A stretch of DNA of 64,000 nt, from assembly GCF_008274695.1 (NCBI RefSeq), contig NZ_VTOU01000002.1, positions 434,001 to 498,000 on the forward strand, written 5' to 3'. Shown here piece after piece: positions 26,343-35,459 of this stretch. How positions within the stretch are numbered: position 1 is the first letter of the stretch; each line of letters starts with the position of its first letter. The notes beneath the pieces were generated by a model that saw only the letters and a list, made by a program, of their open reading frames with translations, was not told where the DNA came from and did not search any database. Made by a program: the position numbers and the translations under genes. This DNA is from Sphingomonas montanisoli. GTDB lineage: Bacteria > Pseudomonadota > Alphaproteobacteria > Sphingomonadales > Sphingomonadaceae.

Positions 26343-26659
26343 GTAACCCACCCTCCCATTGGTTTTCTGTATTTTTCTTTGGAGGCTATTCTTGGCGGAC
26401 GGATTGTCAACGAACCCGGATGAACGGTTAAAAGTTTGGATTTTTCGAGGCGCTGCAGCGTAATAGAACTTACAAGCGTGTTAAATTGGCGGATTTTTCA
26501 CCCTTTTTTGCGCATGATCTTTGCTGCATCCGCGCAGTGCGGGAAAGTTTGCAACAAAATGCATAGTGGTTGCGCAAAAATCGATCTGCCGCGTCCGCGA
26601 TATACGCGCTGACTGTGTCTTAAAAGACATAGCCAAGTGGATCGTGTCGGCCGGTCGGA
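26343..26659. promoter_or_regulatory. AT-rich regulatory region upstream of the TonB receptor
   Basis: This 317-bp non-coding stretch is clearly richer in A and T than its surroundings. It has an imperfect inverted pair TTTGCAAC (26548-26555) / GTTGCGCAAA (26569-26578) and a perfect TGTCTT-AA-AAGACA (26616-26629). The latter is close to the end of the NTF2-like gene and may be a weak terminator stem or operator. No gene is seen. I infer that it holds the receptor promoter. Confidence 0.45.
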
Positions 26660-27307
26660 TCATTCCCGCCCGAGCAGCGCCCGTAATTCCGCCGGTTTCG
26701 TGATCGACGGCACGTCGGTGCGGCCCGACCAGCTCGGCGCGGGCGCCTCGTCGATTCGCGCCCATGCGGGCGAAACCGGCCAATAGCCGCGCAGCGTTCG
26801 CGATTCCTTCGTATGGGCGCCAGCCCGTTCGCAGGCCGCGGCATATTCGATCGCGGTCTTGCGCGCGCCCGAACGGTCCCAATAATCCTCTTCGCTGCAG
26901 AAACGCCCGTCGCCGGCATAGCGCAGCACGGACAGGCCGGGGAAATCCCAGTAGGCCGGGCCGGTCTCGCCCGGCTTGCCGTAATTCGGGTTGTCGCGCC
27001 GATTCTGGCAGTGGAAGACCACCACGTCGTTGTCGATCGTGTACCAGTCGAGCACGGTATAGACCTCGGGCACGCCCTTCATCACCGCCTCGATCCAGAT
27101 CGACACCTCCTCGCGCCCCTTCAGCGGACCCCAGAAATGGTCGACATAGTCGACGTCGGGGGTGAAGCTGTCGAGCCAGGCGTTCCAGTCCTCCTTGACG
27201 CAGCCCTCATGCCAGAAGCGCTGGAACGCGGCTTCGACCTCGGCGCGCTCCCATATTGTCTCGCTCGGCCCGCGGGTCGTGAAGTCGATGCTCGGCGTCG
27301 TGCTCAT
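26660..27307 (-). CDS. SnoaL/NTF2-like protein
   Basis: The 215-residue cytoplasmic protein has an NTF2-like fold pattern: FQRFWHEGCVKEDWNAWLDSFTPDVDYVDHFWGPLKGREEVSIWI matches the SnoaL-type helix-strand start, and VYTVLDWYTIDNDVVVFHCQNR the sheet. It is longer than a typical 130-residue SnoaL domain, with a C-terminal tail of about 60 residues. Such proteins often accompany degradation genes for cyclic compounds as isomerases or dehydratases. ATG 27307 has a strong GAGGAGAG ribosome-binding site. It is divergent from the APH-fold gene. No substrate is assignable. Confidence 0.75.
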   Translation of the reverse strand: MSTTPSIDFTTRGPSETIWERAEVEAAFQRFWHEGCVKEDWNAWLDSFTPDVDYVDHFWGPLKGREEVSIWIEAVMKGVPEVYTVLDWYTIDNDVVVFHCQNRRDNPNYGKPGETGPAYWDFPGLSVLRYAGDGRFCSEEDYWDRSGARKTAIEYAAACERAGAHTKESRTLRGYWPVSPAWARIDEAPAPSWSGRTDVPSITKPAELRALLGRE

Positions 27308-27480
27308 ATCACTCTCCTCGATTCTATCTTGGGGCGGATGCTGCCGCGCGGGCGCGCGGGTGGCGAGGGGCTTCCCGCGTGGAGGCAGGCATAACATTGT
27401 CGCGAAATTGCGAACTGCGCGGTTCGATGCGATCGCCTACAGATGCTACACGCCCGCAAAAGACGGCGGAGGGAGAGAAT

Positions 27481-28590
27481 ATGAGCGGACAGTTGGGTAG
27501 CGGAGAACTCGTCAGCGGCGGCACGGTCGCCCCGCACCTGCGCGATCTGGCCGAGCTGGAAGCGACTCTGGAGCGCTGGATCGCCGACCGTATGCCGCAG
27601 GCGCGCGACGTTCGGATCACGGACTTCACCTATCCCAAGGGCGCCGGCCTCTCGCACGAAACGATCCTGTTCGATGCCGCGTGGACCGAGGACGGCGCCC
27701 CCCGCAATCGCGGCATGGTGATCCGCATCAAGCCGATCGAACACACCGTCTATCAGGACGATATGTTCGTCGAGCAGTATGAACTGATGCGCGCGGTCCA
27801 TCGGCTGGGCGCTACCCCGGTCGCCGAACCTTATTGGATCGAGCATGACGCGGCCGTCGTCGGCGCGCCCTTCTTCGTGATGGAGAAGAAGCTGGGCCGC
27901 GTGCCGGTCAGCTTCCCGCCTTATTCACGCGAAGGCTGGGTAACAGAACTGTCGACCGGCCAGCGCGAGAAGCTCTGGGAAAACGCGATCCGCGCGCTTG
28001 CCAGCATTCAGAAGCTCCCCGTGAACGAGGCGGGTTTCCTCGAGCCGACCGGGCGCTTCCCCGACGGGTTCGATCAGGAATGGGATCGCTGGGATCGCTT
28101 CTTCGCCTGGGTGAAGGAGGGGCGCGAACTGCCTTTCCTCGAGGATATCTGGGCGCGTCTGGACGCGAGCAAGCCCAAGGCGCGGCAACCGGGCATCGTC
28201 TGGGGCGACAGCCGGATCGGCAATGTTATGTTCGATGCCGACATGAACGTCGCCGCGGTGATGGACTGGGAGCAGCCGAGCCTCGGTGGCGCGCTCCACG
28301 ATCTCGCGTGGTGGACGTTGTGTGCGCGGCTGGAATCGACCCAGCAGGGCTTGCCGCGTCTGTCGGGCATGGGATCGCGCGAGGACACCATCGCGCTGTG
28401 GGGCGAGGCGAGCGGCATCGATACGGCGGACATCGAATGGTATGAGCGTTTCGCCGCGTTCAAATTGAGCTGCCTCGCCGTCCGCACCGCCGAACTGCGC
28501 GGCGTCAACCGCCCCGGCATGAACGCGATCGACAATCCCCCGGTGCGCGTTCTGGCCGAGTGGTACGGGCTGGAATCGCCCAAGCCGTAA
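27481..28590 (+). CDS. APH-fold phosphotransferase family protein
   Basis: The 369-residue protein has the aminoglycoside-phosphotransferase/choline-kinase fold (PF01636). A nucleotide-loop-like start FTYPKGAGLSHETILFD and a lysine-containing strand (MVIRIKP) precede a catalytic loop reading VWGDSRIGNVMFD (Asp243, Asn248) in place of the common HGDxxxxN. AAVMDWEQ holds the metal-binding Asp. The WGD variant is usual in the subgroup linked to acyl-CoA dehydrogenases and lipid or steroid catabolism, so antibiotic resistance is unlikely. The ribosome-binding site GGAGGGAGAG lies just before ATG 27481. It is divergent from the NTF2-like gene and likely part of the same catabolic set. Confidence 0.83.
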   Translation: MSGQLGSGELVSGGTVAPHLRDLAELEATLERWIADRMPQARDVRITDFTYPKGAGLSHETILFDAAWTEDGAPRNRGMVIRIKPIEHTVYQDDMFVEQYELMRAVHRLGATPVAEPYWIEHDAAVVGAPFFVMEKKLGRVPVSFPPYSREGWVTELSTGQREKLWENAIRALASIQKLPVNEAGFLEPTGRFPDGFDQEWDRWDRFFAWVKEGRELPFLEDIWARLDASKPKARQPGIVWGDSRIGNVMFDADMNVAAVMDWEQPSLGGALHDLAWWTLCARLESTQQGLPRLSGMGSREDTIALWGEASGIDTADIEWYERFAAFKLSCLAVRTAELRGVNRPGMNAIDNPPVRVLAEWYGLESPKP

Positions 28591-28600
28591 AGGCCCCTTG

Positions 28601-28724
28601 TCCTCCCCCGCCAGGGGGAGGTGTCAGCGGTAGCTGACGGAGGGGGAGGGCGGCGGCCAATATGAGGTATCGCATCCTCCCCCTCCGTCGCCTTCGGCGC
28701 CACCTCCCCCTGGCGGGGGAGGAT
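28601..28724. repeat. Long double-hairpin repeat, copy B
   Basis: The outer arms are TCCTCCCCCGCCAGGGGGAG and its inverse at the right end. The inner stems GTCAGCGGTAGCTGAC and GTCGCCTTCGGCGCC are in reverse order compared with the 16.2-kb copy, so the element is inserted in the other orientation. It lies between two convergent genes, and the run of T after its right arm could help termination on the plus strand. Confidence 0.85.
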
Positions 28725-28726
28725 TT

Positions 28727-29944
28727 TTAGGCGATCACCCCGCCCTCACGCAGCGCCGCGATCCTCGCATCGTTGAGCCCGAGTTCGCGCAGCACCGCGT
28801 CGCTATGCTCGCCGATCGTCGGCGCCCGCTTCACCGACGGCGCGGTGCCGTCAAATTGTGCGGGGCTGGCGACGAGGGCGTAGCGGCTCGCCTGACCCTC
28901 GACGTCCATCACATAGCCATTGGCGGTCGTCTGCACGTCGTCGCCCGCCTCGCGTGCGGTCTGGATCACGGCCCAGGGGATGCTGACGCCTTTCAGTTTC
29001 TCCTTCCACTCGGCGAGATCGTGCCGCGCGAACATCGCATCGAAAATCTCGATCGACGCGCGCGCATTGGTCTTGCGCGACGCAAGGTCGGCGAAGCGCG
29101 GGTCACTCGCCAGTTCGGGCGCGCCGAACGCGGCGGCGAGTTCGGCGAATACCTTGTCGCTCGGCACCCCCGCAAAATAGATCTCGCGCCCGTCACGCGT
29201 CCTGTAGGCGGCGACGGTGGCGGCGGGCTGGTCGGCGTGGCGCAGGCGCGGGATCGTGTCGACGTCGAACAGCTTGCTCGCGACGATGCCGGGCCCGAAC
29301 GCCCAGGTGGCCGAAGACAGCAGCGACACATCGACCACGCCGCCTTTGCCCGTCCGCTCGCGCCGGAACAAAGCCGCCGCAATTCCGCCCGCCAGGAACA
29401 TGCCCGACGTGCTATCGCCCAGCGCCGGCCCTGGTTGCGGCACGAACTCGTCGGAGGCGAGGCTGGCGGCGTGCGCCATGCCCGATCGCGCCCAGAAATC
29501 GGTGTGATCGAATCCGCCCAGCGGCGCCTCCGGTCCCTTGGGGCCGTGCCCGGTCGCCCGCCCGTAGATCAGCCTTGGGAAAGCGGTGAGCAGATCGTCG
29601 ACGTCGATTCCCATTTTCGCTCGGGCCTTGGGCAGCAGATGCGTGATGAACACGTCCGCGTCTTCGAGCATGCGGAACAGGATATCGCGACCTTCGGGCT
29701 TCGCGACGTCCAGGACGATGCAGCGCTTTCCCCGGTTGAGCTGCTCCCACATGAAGGAGATGCCCACATCCTTGTCGGGCAGGCCGGCGATGCCCTTCGG
29801 GTTTGCCATCGGATCGCCGCCGGCGGGTGGCATGATCTTGACGACCTCGGCCCCCCAGTCGGCGAGAACGGCGGCCGCGGAGGGCGCGAAGGCGTACATC
29901 GCCAGTTCGACCACCTTCACCCCGGCGAGCATGTCATAGGCCAT
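28727..29944 (-). CDS. Class III CoA-transferase (CaiB/BaiF), copy 1
   Basis: The 405-residue enzyme belongs to the family that moves CoA between acyl-CoA and a free acid (formyl-CoA transferase, CaiB, racemases). The N-terminal signature LAGVKVVELAMYAFAPSAAAVLADWGAEVVKI fits, and the likely catalytic Asp177 is in ALGDSTSGM. The GDFDHTDFWARSG-like region near residue 145 also matches family III. It starts 11 nt before the end of the upstream MFS gene, so the two are co-transcribed. In context it probably activates a transported acid to its CoA ester for breakdown. Confidence 0.88.
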   Translation of the reverse strand: MAYDMLAGVKVVELAMYAFAPSAAAVLADWGAEVVKIMPPAGGDPMANPKGIAGLPDKDVGISFMWEQLNRGKRCIVLDVAKPEGRDILFRMLEDADVFITHLLPKARAKMGIDVDDLLTAFPRLIYGRATGHGPKGPEAPLGGFDHTDFWARSGMAHAASLASDEFVPQPGPALGDSTSGMFLAGGIAAALFRRERTGKGGVVDVSLLSSATWAFGPGIVASKLFDVDTIPRLRHADQPAATVAAYRTRDGREIYFAGVPSDKVFAELAAAFGAPELASDPRFADLASRKTNARASIEIFDAMFARHDLAEWKEKLKGVSIPWAVIQTAREAGDDVQTTANGYVMDVEGQASRYALVASPAQFDGTAPSVKRAPTIGEHSDAVLRELGLNDARIAALREGGVIA

Positions 29945-31475
29945 TGGTCGTCTCCGTCAGATAGTGGTCGCGGGCGCGATAGGCCGCGGGCAGCCGCCGC
30001 GCCGCGAAAGCGAGCAGCAGCAGGCAGGGCGGCAGCGCGGCATAGGGGGTGAACATCGCCACGCGCAGCGACCCACTGAGATCGGCGACCTTACCGATCA
30101 TATACGGGCCGGCCGACATCCCGATCAGGGTCAGCGACACGGTGTAGAGCGCGGCCACGCGCCCGCGCATCGGGGTGGGGATCAGATCCTGTACCAAGGC
30201 CGCGATCCCGGGCGCCCACATCGTCGTCGCGATCATGAAGCTCGTAACTGCCACGGCGTAAGCGGCGGGATCGCGCACCATGACCATTGCCAGCGTGGCG
30301 ACGGCCGAACCGATCATCGATATGGCGGCAACCCACAGGGCCGCAGCCGGGTTGCTGCGCCGCCAGCGGTCGGCGATCAGCCCGCCCAGCAAGGTTCCGC
30401 TGATCGATCCGCCCGCGATGCACAGGCCCAGCACCTTGCCCGTCGTCGCATGATCCATCCCCATCTCGCGCAGTGCGAAGGGGATGCACCAGAAACCGAT
30501 CGCCCCGCTCGCCGTACCGACCAACGCCGCACCCAGCACCGCGCTCAGGAAGGCGGGTGATCCGATCGTCAGTGCGTGGACCGCGGGATCGCGATGATAT
30601 TGCCCCTGCGTCCACGATCCGAGCGCGTAGAACGCCGCGCCCACGCTGATCCACTGCACCCAGTCGCCCGTCAGCGCGATCAGGACGGCGGCGATCGCGA
30701 CGACGATCGCGGCGATCGTCAGGTTGATGCGCAGGCCGCGTCCACCCGCCAGCCGCGCCGCGACGATGATCGAGAAGGGCGGCAGCAGCGCTACGATCTC
30801 GCGCATCGCCACCGCACCCGGCCGCGCCGCGCGGCGTGACGGGGCATCGCCCGCCGGATCGCGAATGAAGGCAGCGAGCACGGCGAAGACGAGGCCAGGC
30901 ACGCCGAAGACGAAGAAGGGCACCTTCCATGCCGCGACTTGGCACAGTCCCAGCGCGCCGCATTGCTGCGGCCACGCCTGCACGATTCCGCCCGACACCG
31001 CCAGGCAGGTCGCGATACCCACCGACGGCGCGCAGAAGAACAAGGCGAAGGCGCGCCCGCGCCCTTCGGCGGTGAAGACGTCACCGATCAGCGAATGGCT
31101 CACCGGGCTGCCCACCGCCTCGCCCAGGCCCACGCCGATCCGCGCGAGTGCCAGTTGCACGAAGCTCGTCGACAGGCCCGACAGCGCAGTCAATGCGGAC
31201 CAAAGCCCCACGCCCACCGCGAGCAGCCGGTTGCGCAGCCACCCGTCGACGATCGCGCCCATCGCTAGCCCCGCGATGCTGTTGAGCAATACGAAGAAGG
31301 TGCCGACGAGCATCCCGATCTGCGCGTCGCTCAGCCCCAGATCGTGTTTGATCGGATCGGCGAGCATGCTCAGGATCGATCGGTCGGCGAAGTTGAGCAC
31401 GTTCACCGCGAACAGCACGAACAGGACATAAGCCTGATATGCGGCGCTTCCGCGCCGCCCGATATCCGCAGCCAT
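29934..31475 (-). CDS. MFS transporter
   Basis: The 513-residue permease has 12 or more hydrophobic segments. The first, AYVLFVLFAVNVLNFADRSILSMLADPIKHDLGLSDAQIG, is typical of the spinster/ACS-like MFS proteins that carry organic anions. A large central loop holds two additional hydrophobic stretches, so it may be a 14-helix form. I chose ATG 31475, which has an excellent GGAGGGAGAG site; in-frame codons upstream look non-coding. It overlaps the CoA-transferase gene by 11 nt, suggesting uptake coupled to CoA activation. Confidence 0.88.
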   Translation of the reverse strand: MAADIGRRGSAAYQAYVLFVLFAVNVLNFADRSILSMLADPIKHDLGLSDAQIGMLVGTFFVLLNSIAGLAMGAIVDGWLRNRLLAVGVGLWSALTALSGLSTSFVQLALARIGVGLGEAVGSPVSHSLIGDVFTAEGRGRAFALFFCAPSVGIATCLAVSGGIVQAWPQQCGALGLCQVAAWKVPFFVFGVPGLVFAVLAAFIRDPAGDAPSRRAARPGAVAMREIVALLPPFSIIVAARLAGGRGLRINLTIAAIVVAIAAVLIALTGDWVQWISVGAAFYALGSWTQGQYHRDPAVHALTIGSPAFLSAVLGAALVGTASGAIGFWCIPFALREMGMDHATTGKVLGLCIAGGSISGTLLGGLIADRWRRSNPAAALWVAAISMIGSAVATLAMVMVRDPAAYAVAVTSFMIATTMWAPGIAALVQDLIPTPMRGRVAALYTVSLTLIGMSAGPYMIGKVADLSGSLRVAMFTPYAALPPCLLLLAFAARRLPAAYRARDHYLTETTNGL

Positions 31476-31668
31476 CGCCTCTCCCTCCGCCGGTCCCTGC
31501 ATCGATCTGGGCCGGCTTTGGATCAACGAAGCCTGTTGGCGGGGCGAACGCAATCCAAGTCGCGGTTATCGATCGCGATACGGATGTTCAAAAATGGACA
31601 TATCATGACCGAAACGGATGCTATGCCGTTGGAATTGGACAAAGGGCCGGGGTCGGTTAAGGCGGGAT

Positions 31669-33171
31669 ATGGCAAAATCGGCACCGTTGCGCGACAAGGC
31701 GCATCTCAGCTTCACGCGCCGGCTGCTCGGCCTCCTCAGCCTGGGTTTCCTCGCGCTGATCGGCGCGGCCGTCGCGGTCGCCTGGCTGCAGGGGCAGAAT
31801 GAAGAGAATGCCGATTGGGTGCAGCACACCCTGTCGGTCGAAGCGCAGATCGCCGATTTCGCTCGCGGAATCGAACGGATCGAGACCGCGCGGCGCGGCG
31901 TCCTGCTGACGGGCCAGCCCGAATTCGCCGAGATCATGACCGAAGCGTTCAAGGCCACCCGGACCAGTCTCGATCGTCTGGACGGGCTGACACGCGACAA
32001 TCCCATCCAGCGCCCCCGCACGGCGCAACTCGTGCAACTGCTCGCCGACTATCGGCAGACCGAGCATGAGGCGCTGACGGCCTCGCTCGAGCAGCGGCGC
32101 GCGATCGTGCGCGATTTCAAGACCGATCGGGGCGTGATCCTGATCCAGCAGGTGCGCCGCGTCGCGCAGCAGATGCTGCAGGAAGAGCGCGACCTCCTCG
32201 CAGAACGTGACGAGATGCAGGGGCGGACGCTGGCCTTCTTCTACGGCGTGCTCGCGATAACGGGGCTGATGATCATCCTCGTGGCGGCGGTCACCCTGCT
32301 GGTCATGCTGCGTTACACGCGCGAACTCGATGTCTCGCGTGCGGAATTGCGCCGCCTCAACGATGATCTCGAAACGCTCGTCGACGAACGCACCGTCGAA
32401 CTGCAGCGTGCGAATCAGGAGATCCAGCGTTTCGCCTATATCGTCTCGCACGATCTGCGCTCGCCACTCGTCAACGTGATGGGCTTCACGGCAGAGCTCG
32501 ACGCCGCGCGCAAGACGGTGGGCGCGTTCGTCGACAAGCTCGCGGAGGAACAGCCCGATCTCGTCGACAAGGACGTCAAGCTCGCGGTCGACGAGGATCT
32601 GCCCGAGGCGATCGGCTTCATCCGCACCTCGACCCAGAAGATGGATCGCCTCATCAACGCGATCCTGCGCCTGTCGCGAGAGGGGCGCCGCACGATCGCA
32701 CCCGAACCTATCGACGCGACCGCGCTCACCCAGACGATCGTCGACAGCCTTCAGCACAAGGTGACCGAAAAGGGCGCGGAGATCGAGATCGATACGCTGC
32801 CTGCGATCACCACCGATCGCTTCTCGCTGGAGCAGATGTTGTCGAACCTGATCGAGAATGCGCTCAAATATCTCCAGCCCGGTCGCCCCGGGCATATCCG
32901 CGTCACCGGTCGGGTCGATCGCGACCGGACCGTCTATGAGGTCACAGACAATGGTCGCGGCATCGATCCGCGTGACCATGATCGCGTCTTCGACCTTTTC
33001 CGCCGATCCGGTATGCAGGATCAGCCGGGCGAAGGCATAGGGCTGGCGCATGTGCGTGCGCTCGCGTATCGGCTCGGCGGGCTCGTCGACGTTAGATCGG
33101 AGCTTGATCGTGGTTCGACCTTCCGGCTCTCCTTGCCGACGGTCTTGAAGGCAGGGGACGTGGACGCATGA
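31669..33171 (+). CDS. CHASE3-domain sensor histidine kinase
   Basis: The 500-residue membrane kinase has a first membrane helix at about residues 17-38. A periplasmic CHASE3-like helical domain (about 40-195, with ARGIERIETARRGVLLTGQPEF) and a second helix near 195-217 follow. After a coiled coil comes HisKA with His261 in FAYIVSHDLRSPLVNV. The HATPase has NLIENALKYL, DNGRGID and GEGIGLAHVRAL. It is like the bacteriophytochrome/Cph1-type kinase core that works with a small Rcp1 receiver. Its stop overlaps the next gene's ATG by 4 nt. It is the first gene of a three-gene phosphorelay. Confidence 0.92.
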   Translation: MAKSAPLRDKAHLSFTRRLLGLLSLGFLALIGAAVAVAWLQGQNEENADWVQHTLSVEAQIADFARGIERIETARRGVLLTGQPEFAEIMTEAFKATRTSLDRLDGLTRDNPIQRPRTAQLVQLLADYRQTEHEALTASLEQRRAIVRDFKTDRGVILIQQVRRVAQQMLQEERDLLAERDEMQGRTLAFFYGVLAITGLMIILVAAVTLLVMLRYTRELDVSRAELRRLNDDLETLVDERTVELQRANQEIQRFAYIVSHDLRSPLVNVMGFTAELDAARKTVGAFVDKLAEEQPDLVDKDVKLAVDEDLPEAIGFIRTSTQKMDRLINAILRLSREGRRTIAPEPIDATALTQTIVDSLQHKVTEKGAEIEIDTLPAITTDRFSLEQMLSNLIENALKYLQPGRPGHIRVTGRVDRDRTVYEVTDNGRGIDPRDHDRVFDLFRRSGMQDQPGEGIGLAHVRALAYRLGGLVDVRSELDRGSTFRLSLPTVLKAGDVDA

Positions 33172-33617
33172 CGGAGCATCAGCCGGTCAACATCGTCATG
33201 ATCGAGGATGACGAGGGCCATGCGCGCCTGATCGAGAAGAATATCCGCCGCGCGGGTATTTCGAACGTGATCCGTCATTTCACCGACGGCACCACGGCGC
33301 TCGAATATCTCTTCAACGCGCCCGATGGTCCGGCGAAGAACGGCCCGGCGCTGATCCTGCTCGATCTCAACCTGCCCGATATGTCGGGCACCGACATCCT
33401 GGCGAAGATCAAGGCCGAGGGCAGCCCGCTCAAGCGCACCCCCGTCGTCGTGCTCACCACGACCGACGACAAGGTCGAGATCCAGCGCTGCTACGATCTG
33501 GGCTGCAACGTCTATATCACCAAGCCGGTGAACTATGAGAATTTCGCCGATGCGATCCGCCAGCTCGGCCTGTTCCTCTCGGTGATTCAGGTTCCCGATC
33601 CGGAGATCGCCGGTTGA
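33168..33617 (+). CDS. Rcp1-like receiver-only response regulator
   Basis: The 149-residue protein is a single receiver domain with an acidic pocket at E13-D14-D15, phospho-acceptor Asp66 (LILLDLNLP), Thr97/98 and Lys119 (YITKPVNY). The extended loop APDGPAKNGP before the Asp strand is typical of Rcp1-type partners of phytochrome-like kinases. No output domain is present. It probably relays phosphate from the CHASE3 kinase to another protein, possibly the following receiver-kinase. The ATG overlaps the kinase stop (ATGA), and the stop overlaps the next gene's TTG. Confidence 0.92.
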   Translation: MTEHQPVNIVMIEDDEGHARLIEKNIRRAGISNVIRHFTDGTTALEYLFNAPDGPAKNGPALILLDLNLPDMSGTDILAKIKAEGSPLKRTPVVVLTTTDDKVEIQRCYDLGCNVYITKPVNYENFADAIRQLGLFLSVIQVPDPEIAG

Positions 33618-34648
33618 GCGAAACCGCTCCGCACATTCTCTACATCGATGACGACGCGGGGCTTCGCCGCCTCGCGGACAAGGCGCTTTCCCGTCGTGGT
33701 TTCCGGGTCAGCCTTGCCGAATCCGGCCCGCAGGGTGTGGCGATGGCGCGTGAGACCGCGTTCGATCTGATCGCGGTCGATCATTATATGCCGGGGCAGG
33801 ATGGCCTCGCGACGATCAACGCGCTGCAGGGCGTGCCCGATTGTCCGCCGATCGTTTACGTCACCGGATCGGAGGAAAGCCGCATCGCGGTCGCCGCGCT
33901 GAAAGCGGGGGCGGCGGACTATGTGGTAAAGGCGGTCGGCGACGACTTCTTCGATCTGCTCGCCTCCAGCTTCCAACAGGCGCTCGAGCGCGTCCGTCTG
34001 CGCACCGCCAAGGAGGCGGTCGAGCAGCAGTTGCGCGCGAGCAATGCGCGGCTCGAAACCATGTTGAAAGAGGTCAATCACCGCGTCGCCAATTCGCTTC
34101 AGCTCGTATCGGCCTTCGTCCGGTTGCAGGGTTCGGCGATCGCCGACGCCGCGGCGCGCGAGGCGCTCACCGAGACCGAGCAGCGCATTCAGGCGATCGC
34201 GCACGTTCACCGCCGCCTCTATTCGTCCGACGATGTCGAATATGTCGCGATGGACGATTATCTCGATGCGCTGGTCGGCGAACTCGAAGCCACCTGGTCG
34301 GCTTATGACGGGCATCGTCCGCTGCGGCTAACGGCCGAGCCGATGCGGCTCAAGACCGATCGCGCGGTTTCGCTGGGCATCATCGTCAACGAACTCGTCA
34401 GCAACGCCTGCAAATATGCCTATGCGGTCGAGACGCGCGGCGAGGTGCGGATCGCGCTGCAGGCCGCGGGTGACCGCTTCGTCCTGAGTGTCGAGGATGA
34501 CGGCGCCGGCCTGCCCGCCGACGGCAAGATCCGCGGGACCGGTCTTGGCACCAAGCTGATCCGATCGATGGCGTCGAGCCTGCAGGCGGAGATCAGTTAT
34601 GACACCGCCCACAAGGGTGTCCGCGCCCTGATTACCGCGCCTCTCTAA
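33614..34648 (+). CDS. Receiver-HisKA_2 hybrid histidine kinase
   Basis: The 344-residue soluble protein has an N-terminal receiver (residues 5-125) with Asp56 and Lys106. A coiled linker (about 128-152) and a HisKA_2 dimerisation domain follow, with His156 in LKEVNHRVANSLQLV. The HWE-related HATPase has NELVSNACKYAYA and GTGLGTKLIR. Domain order is reversed compared with classical hybrids, so it is a kinase controlled by phosphorylation of its own receiver. The start is TTG 33614 overlapping the previous stop. Kinases of this type commonly feed the PhyR general stress pathway in Alphaproteobacteria; that link is inference here. Confidence 0.9.
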   Translation: MSETAPHILYIDDDAGLRRLADKALSRRGFRVSLAESGPQGVAMARETAFDLIAVDHYMPGQDGLATINALQGVPDCPPIVYVTGSEESRIAVAALKAGAADYVVKAVGDDFFDLLASSFQQALERVRLRTAKEAVEQQLRASNARLETMLKEVNHRVANSLQLVSAFVRLQGSAIADAAAREALTETEQRIQAIAHVHRRLYSSDDVEYVAMDDYLDALVGELEATWSAYDGHRPLRLTAEPMRLKTDRAVSLGIIVNELVSNACKYAYAVETRGEVRIALQAAGDRFVLSVEDDGAGLPADGKIRGTGLGTKLIRSMASSLQAEISYDTAHKGVRALITAPL

Positions 34649-34851
34649 GCCTCCAAAGGCCGTCGGCTCTACTTTCTGGCGCCTCAATACGCCGGGACGA
34701 CCGCAGTGCGGGATAAGCCGATGTGGCATATCTGCAACAAATTATCGTTCATTTTCAGTTCATTGAACAAAGTGCCTCAGCGCCGGTTCTGGATGCCCGT
34801 GCTCGCAACGCAGCAAGTGCGCATCTGAAGTACCGTAGTTGGAGATTACCC

Positions 34852-35406
34852 ATGAAAATTGCTCTCATCGCAGCCGCGCTTGCGGCGTCGACCGCGTCTG
34901 CCGCTTATGCGCAGGATGTGTCGCCCGATGGCAGCGAGCCCGCCGTCAGCTTCGAACCCTATGTGGGTCTGCTCGGTGGCTACCATAATTTCGATCGTCG
35001 CAGCGAGTTCGGCACCGTCGGCCCGCGTGGCAAGATGGACGGCGCGCTGATCGAAGGCGTCGCTGGCATCAACATGCCGCTCGGCCCGGTCTTCGTCGGC
35101 GTCGAAGGCAATGTCGCCAAAGGCTTCAAGGACATCGACTGGGAATATGGCGTGAAGGGCCGTTTCGGCGCGCGCGCCGGCCAGAGCGGTCTGATCTACG
35201 TCTCGACCGGCTATCAGTGGGTCAACGGTCGCAAGGGTTTCCAGGACCATAGCGACATGAGCTACGGCGTCGGCGTCGAAGTCGGCCCGAAGGAAATCGG
35301 CCTTGGCGGCGTATTCGGAGAAGCCGGCCCGCGTCTCCGCCTCGAAGCCACGACCTACGATTTCGATTCGATCCGTCCGATGGCGGGTGTCGTCTTCGCG
35401 TTCTGA
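34852..35406 (+). CDS. Outer-membrane beta-barrel protein
   Basis: The 184-residue protein has a cleavable signal peptide (MKIALIAAALAASTASAAYA, then QDVSP) and alternating beta-strand-like sequence ending in AGVVFAF, whose terminal Phe is typical of outer-membrane barrels. It is similar in size to OmpA-N/OmpW-like eight-strand porins (opacity-family fold), but I cannot name a specific family. ATG 34852 has a GGAG site 7 nt upstream. The 203-bp gap upstream holds GTTCATT repeats that might be regulatory. A terminator hairpin follows at 35413-35442. Confidence 0.78.
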   Translation: MKIALIAAALAASTASAAYAQDVSPDGSEPAVSFEPYVGLLGGYHNFDRRSEFGTVGPRGKMDGALIEGVAGINMPLGPVFVGVEGNVAKGFKDIDWEYGVKGRFGARAGQSGLIYVSTGYQWVNGRKGFQDHSDMSYGVGVEVGPKEIGLGGVFGEAGPRLRLEATTYDFDSIRPMAGVVFAF

Positions 35407-35412
35407 TCACTC

Positions 35413-35442
35413 GATGGCGGAGGGGTGATCCTCTCCGCCATC
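35413..35442. terminator. Bidirectional terminator hairpin
   Basis: The stem GATGGCGGAG / CTCCGCCATC (one bulge) encloses a GGGTGATC-type loop between two convergent genes. It is followed by the pyrimidine-rich TTCCCTGCTTTCC on the plus strand. The missing clean U-tract lowers confidence. Confidence 0.6.
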
Positions 35443-35459
35443 TTCCCTGCTTTCCTCAT

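Noticed and set aside
27481-28590. Aminoglycoside resistance gene
   Set aside because: It has the APH fold, but the WGDxxxxN loop and catabolic neighbours fit the lipid/steroid-associated subgroup, not resistance enzymes.
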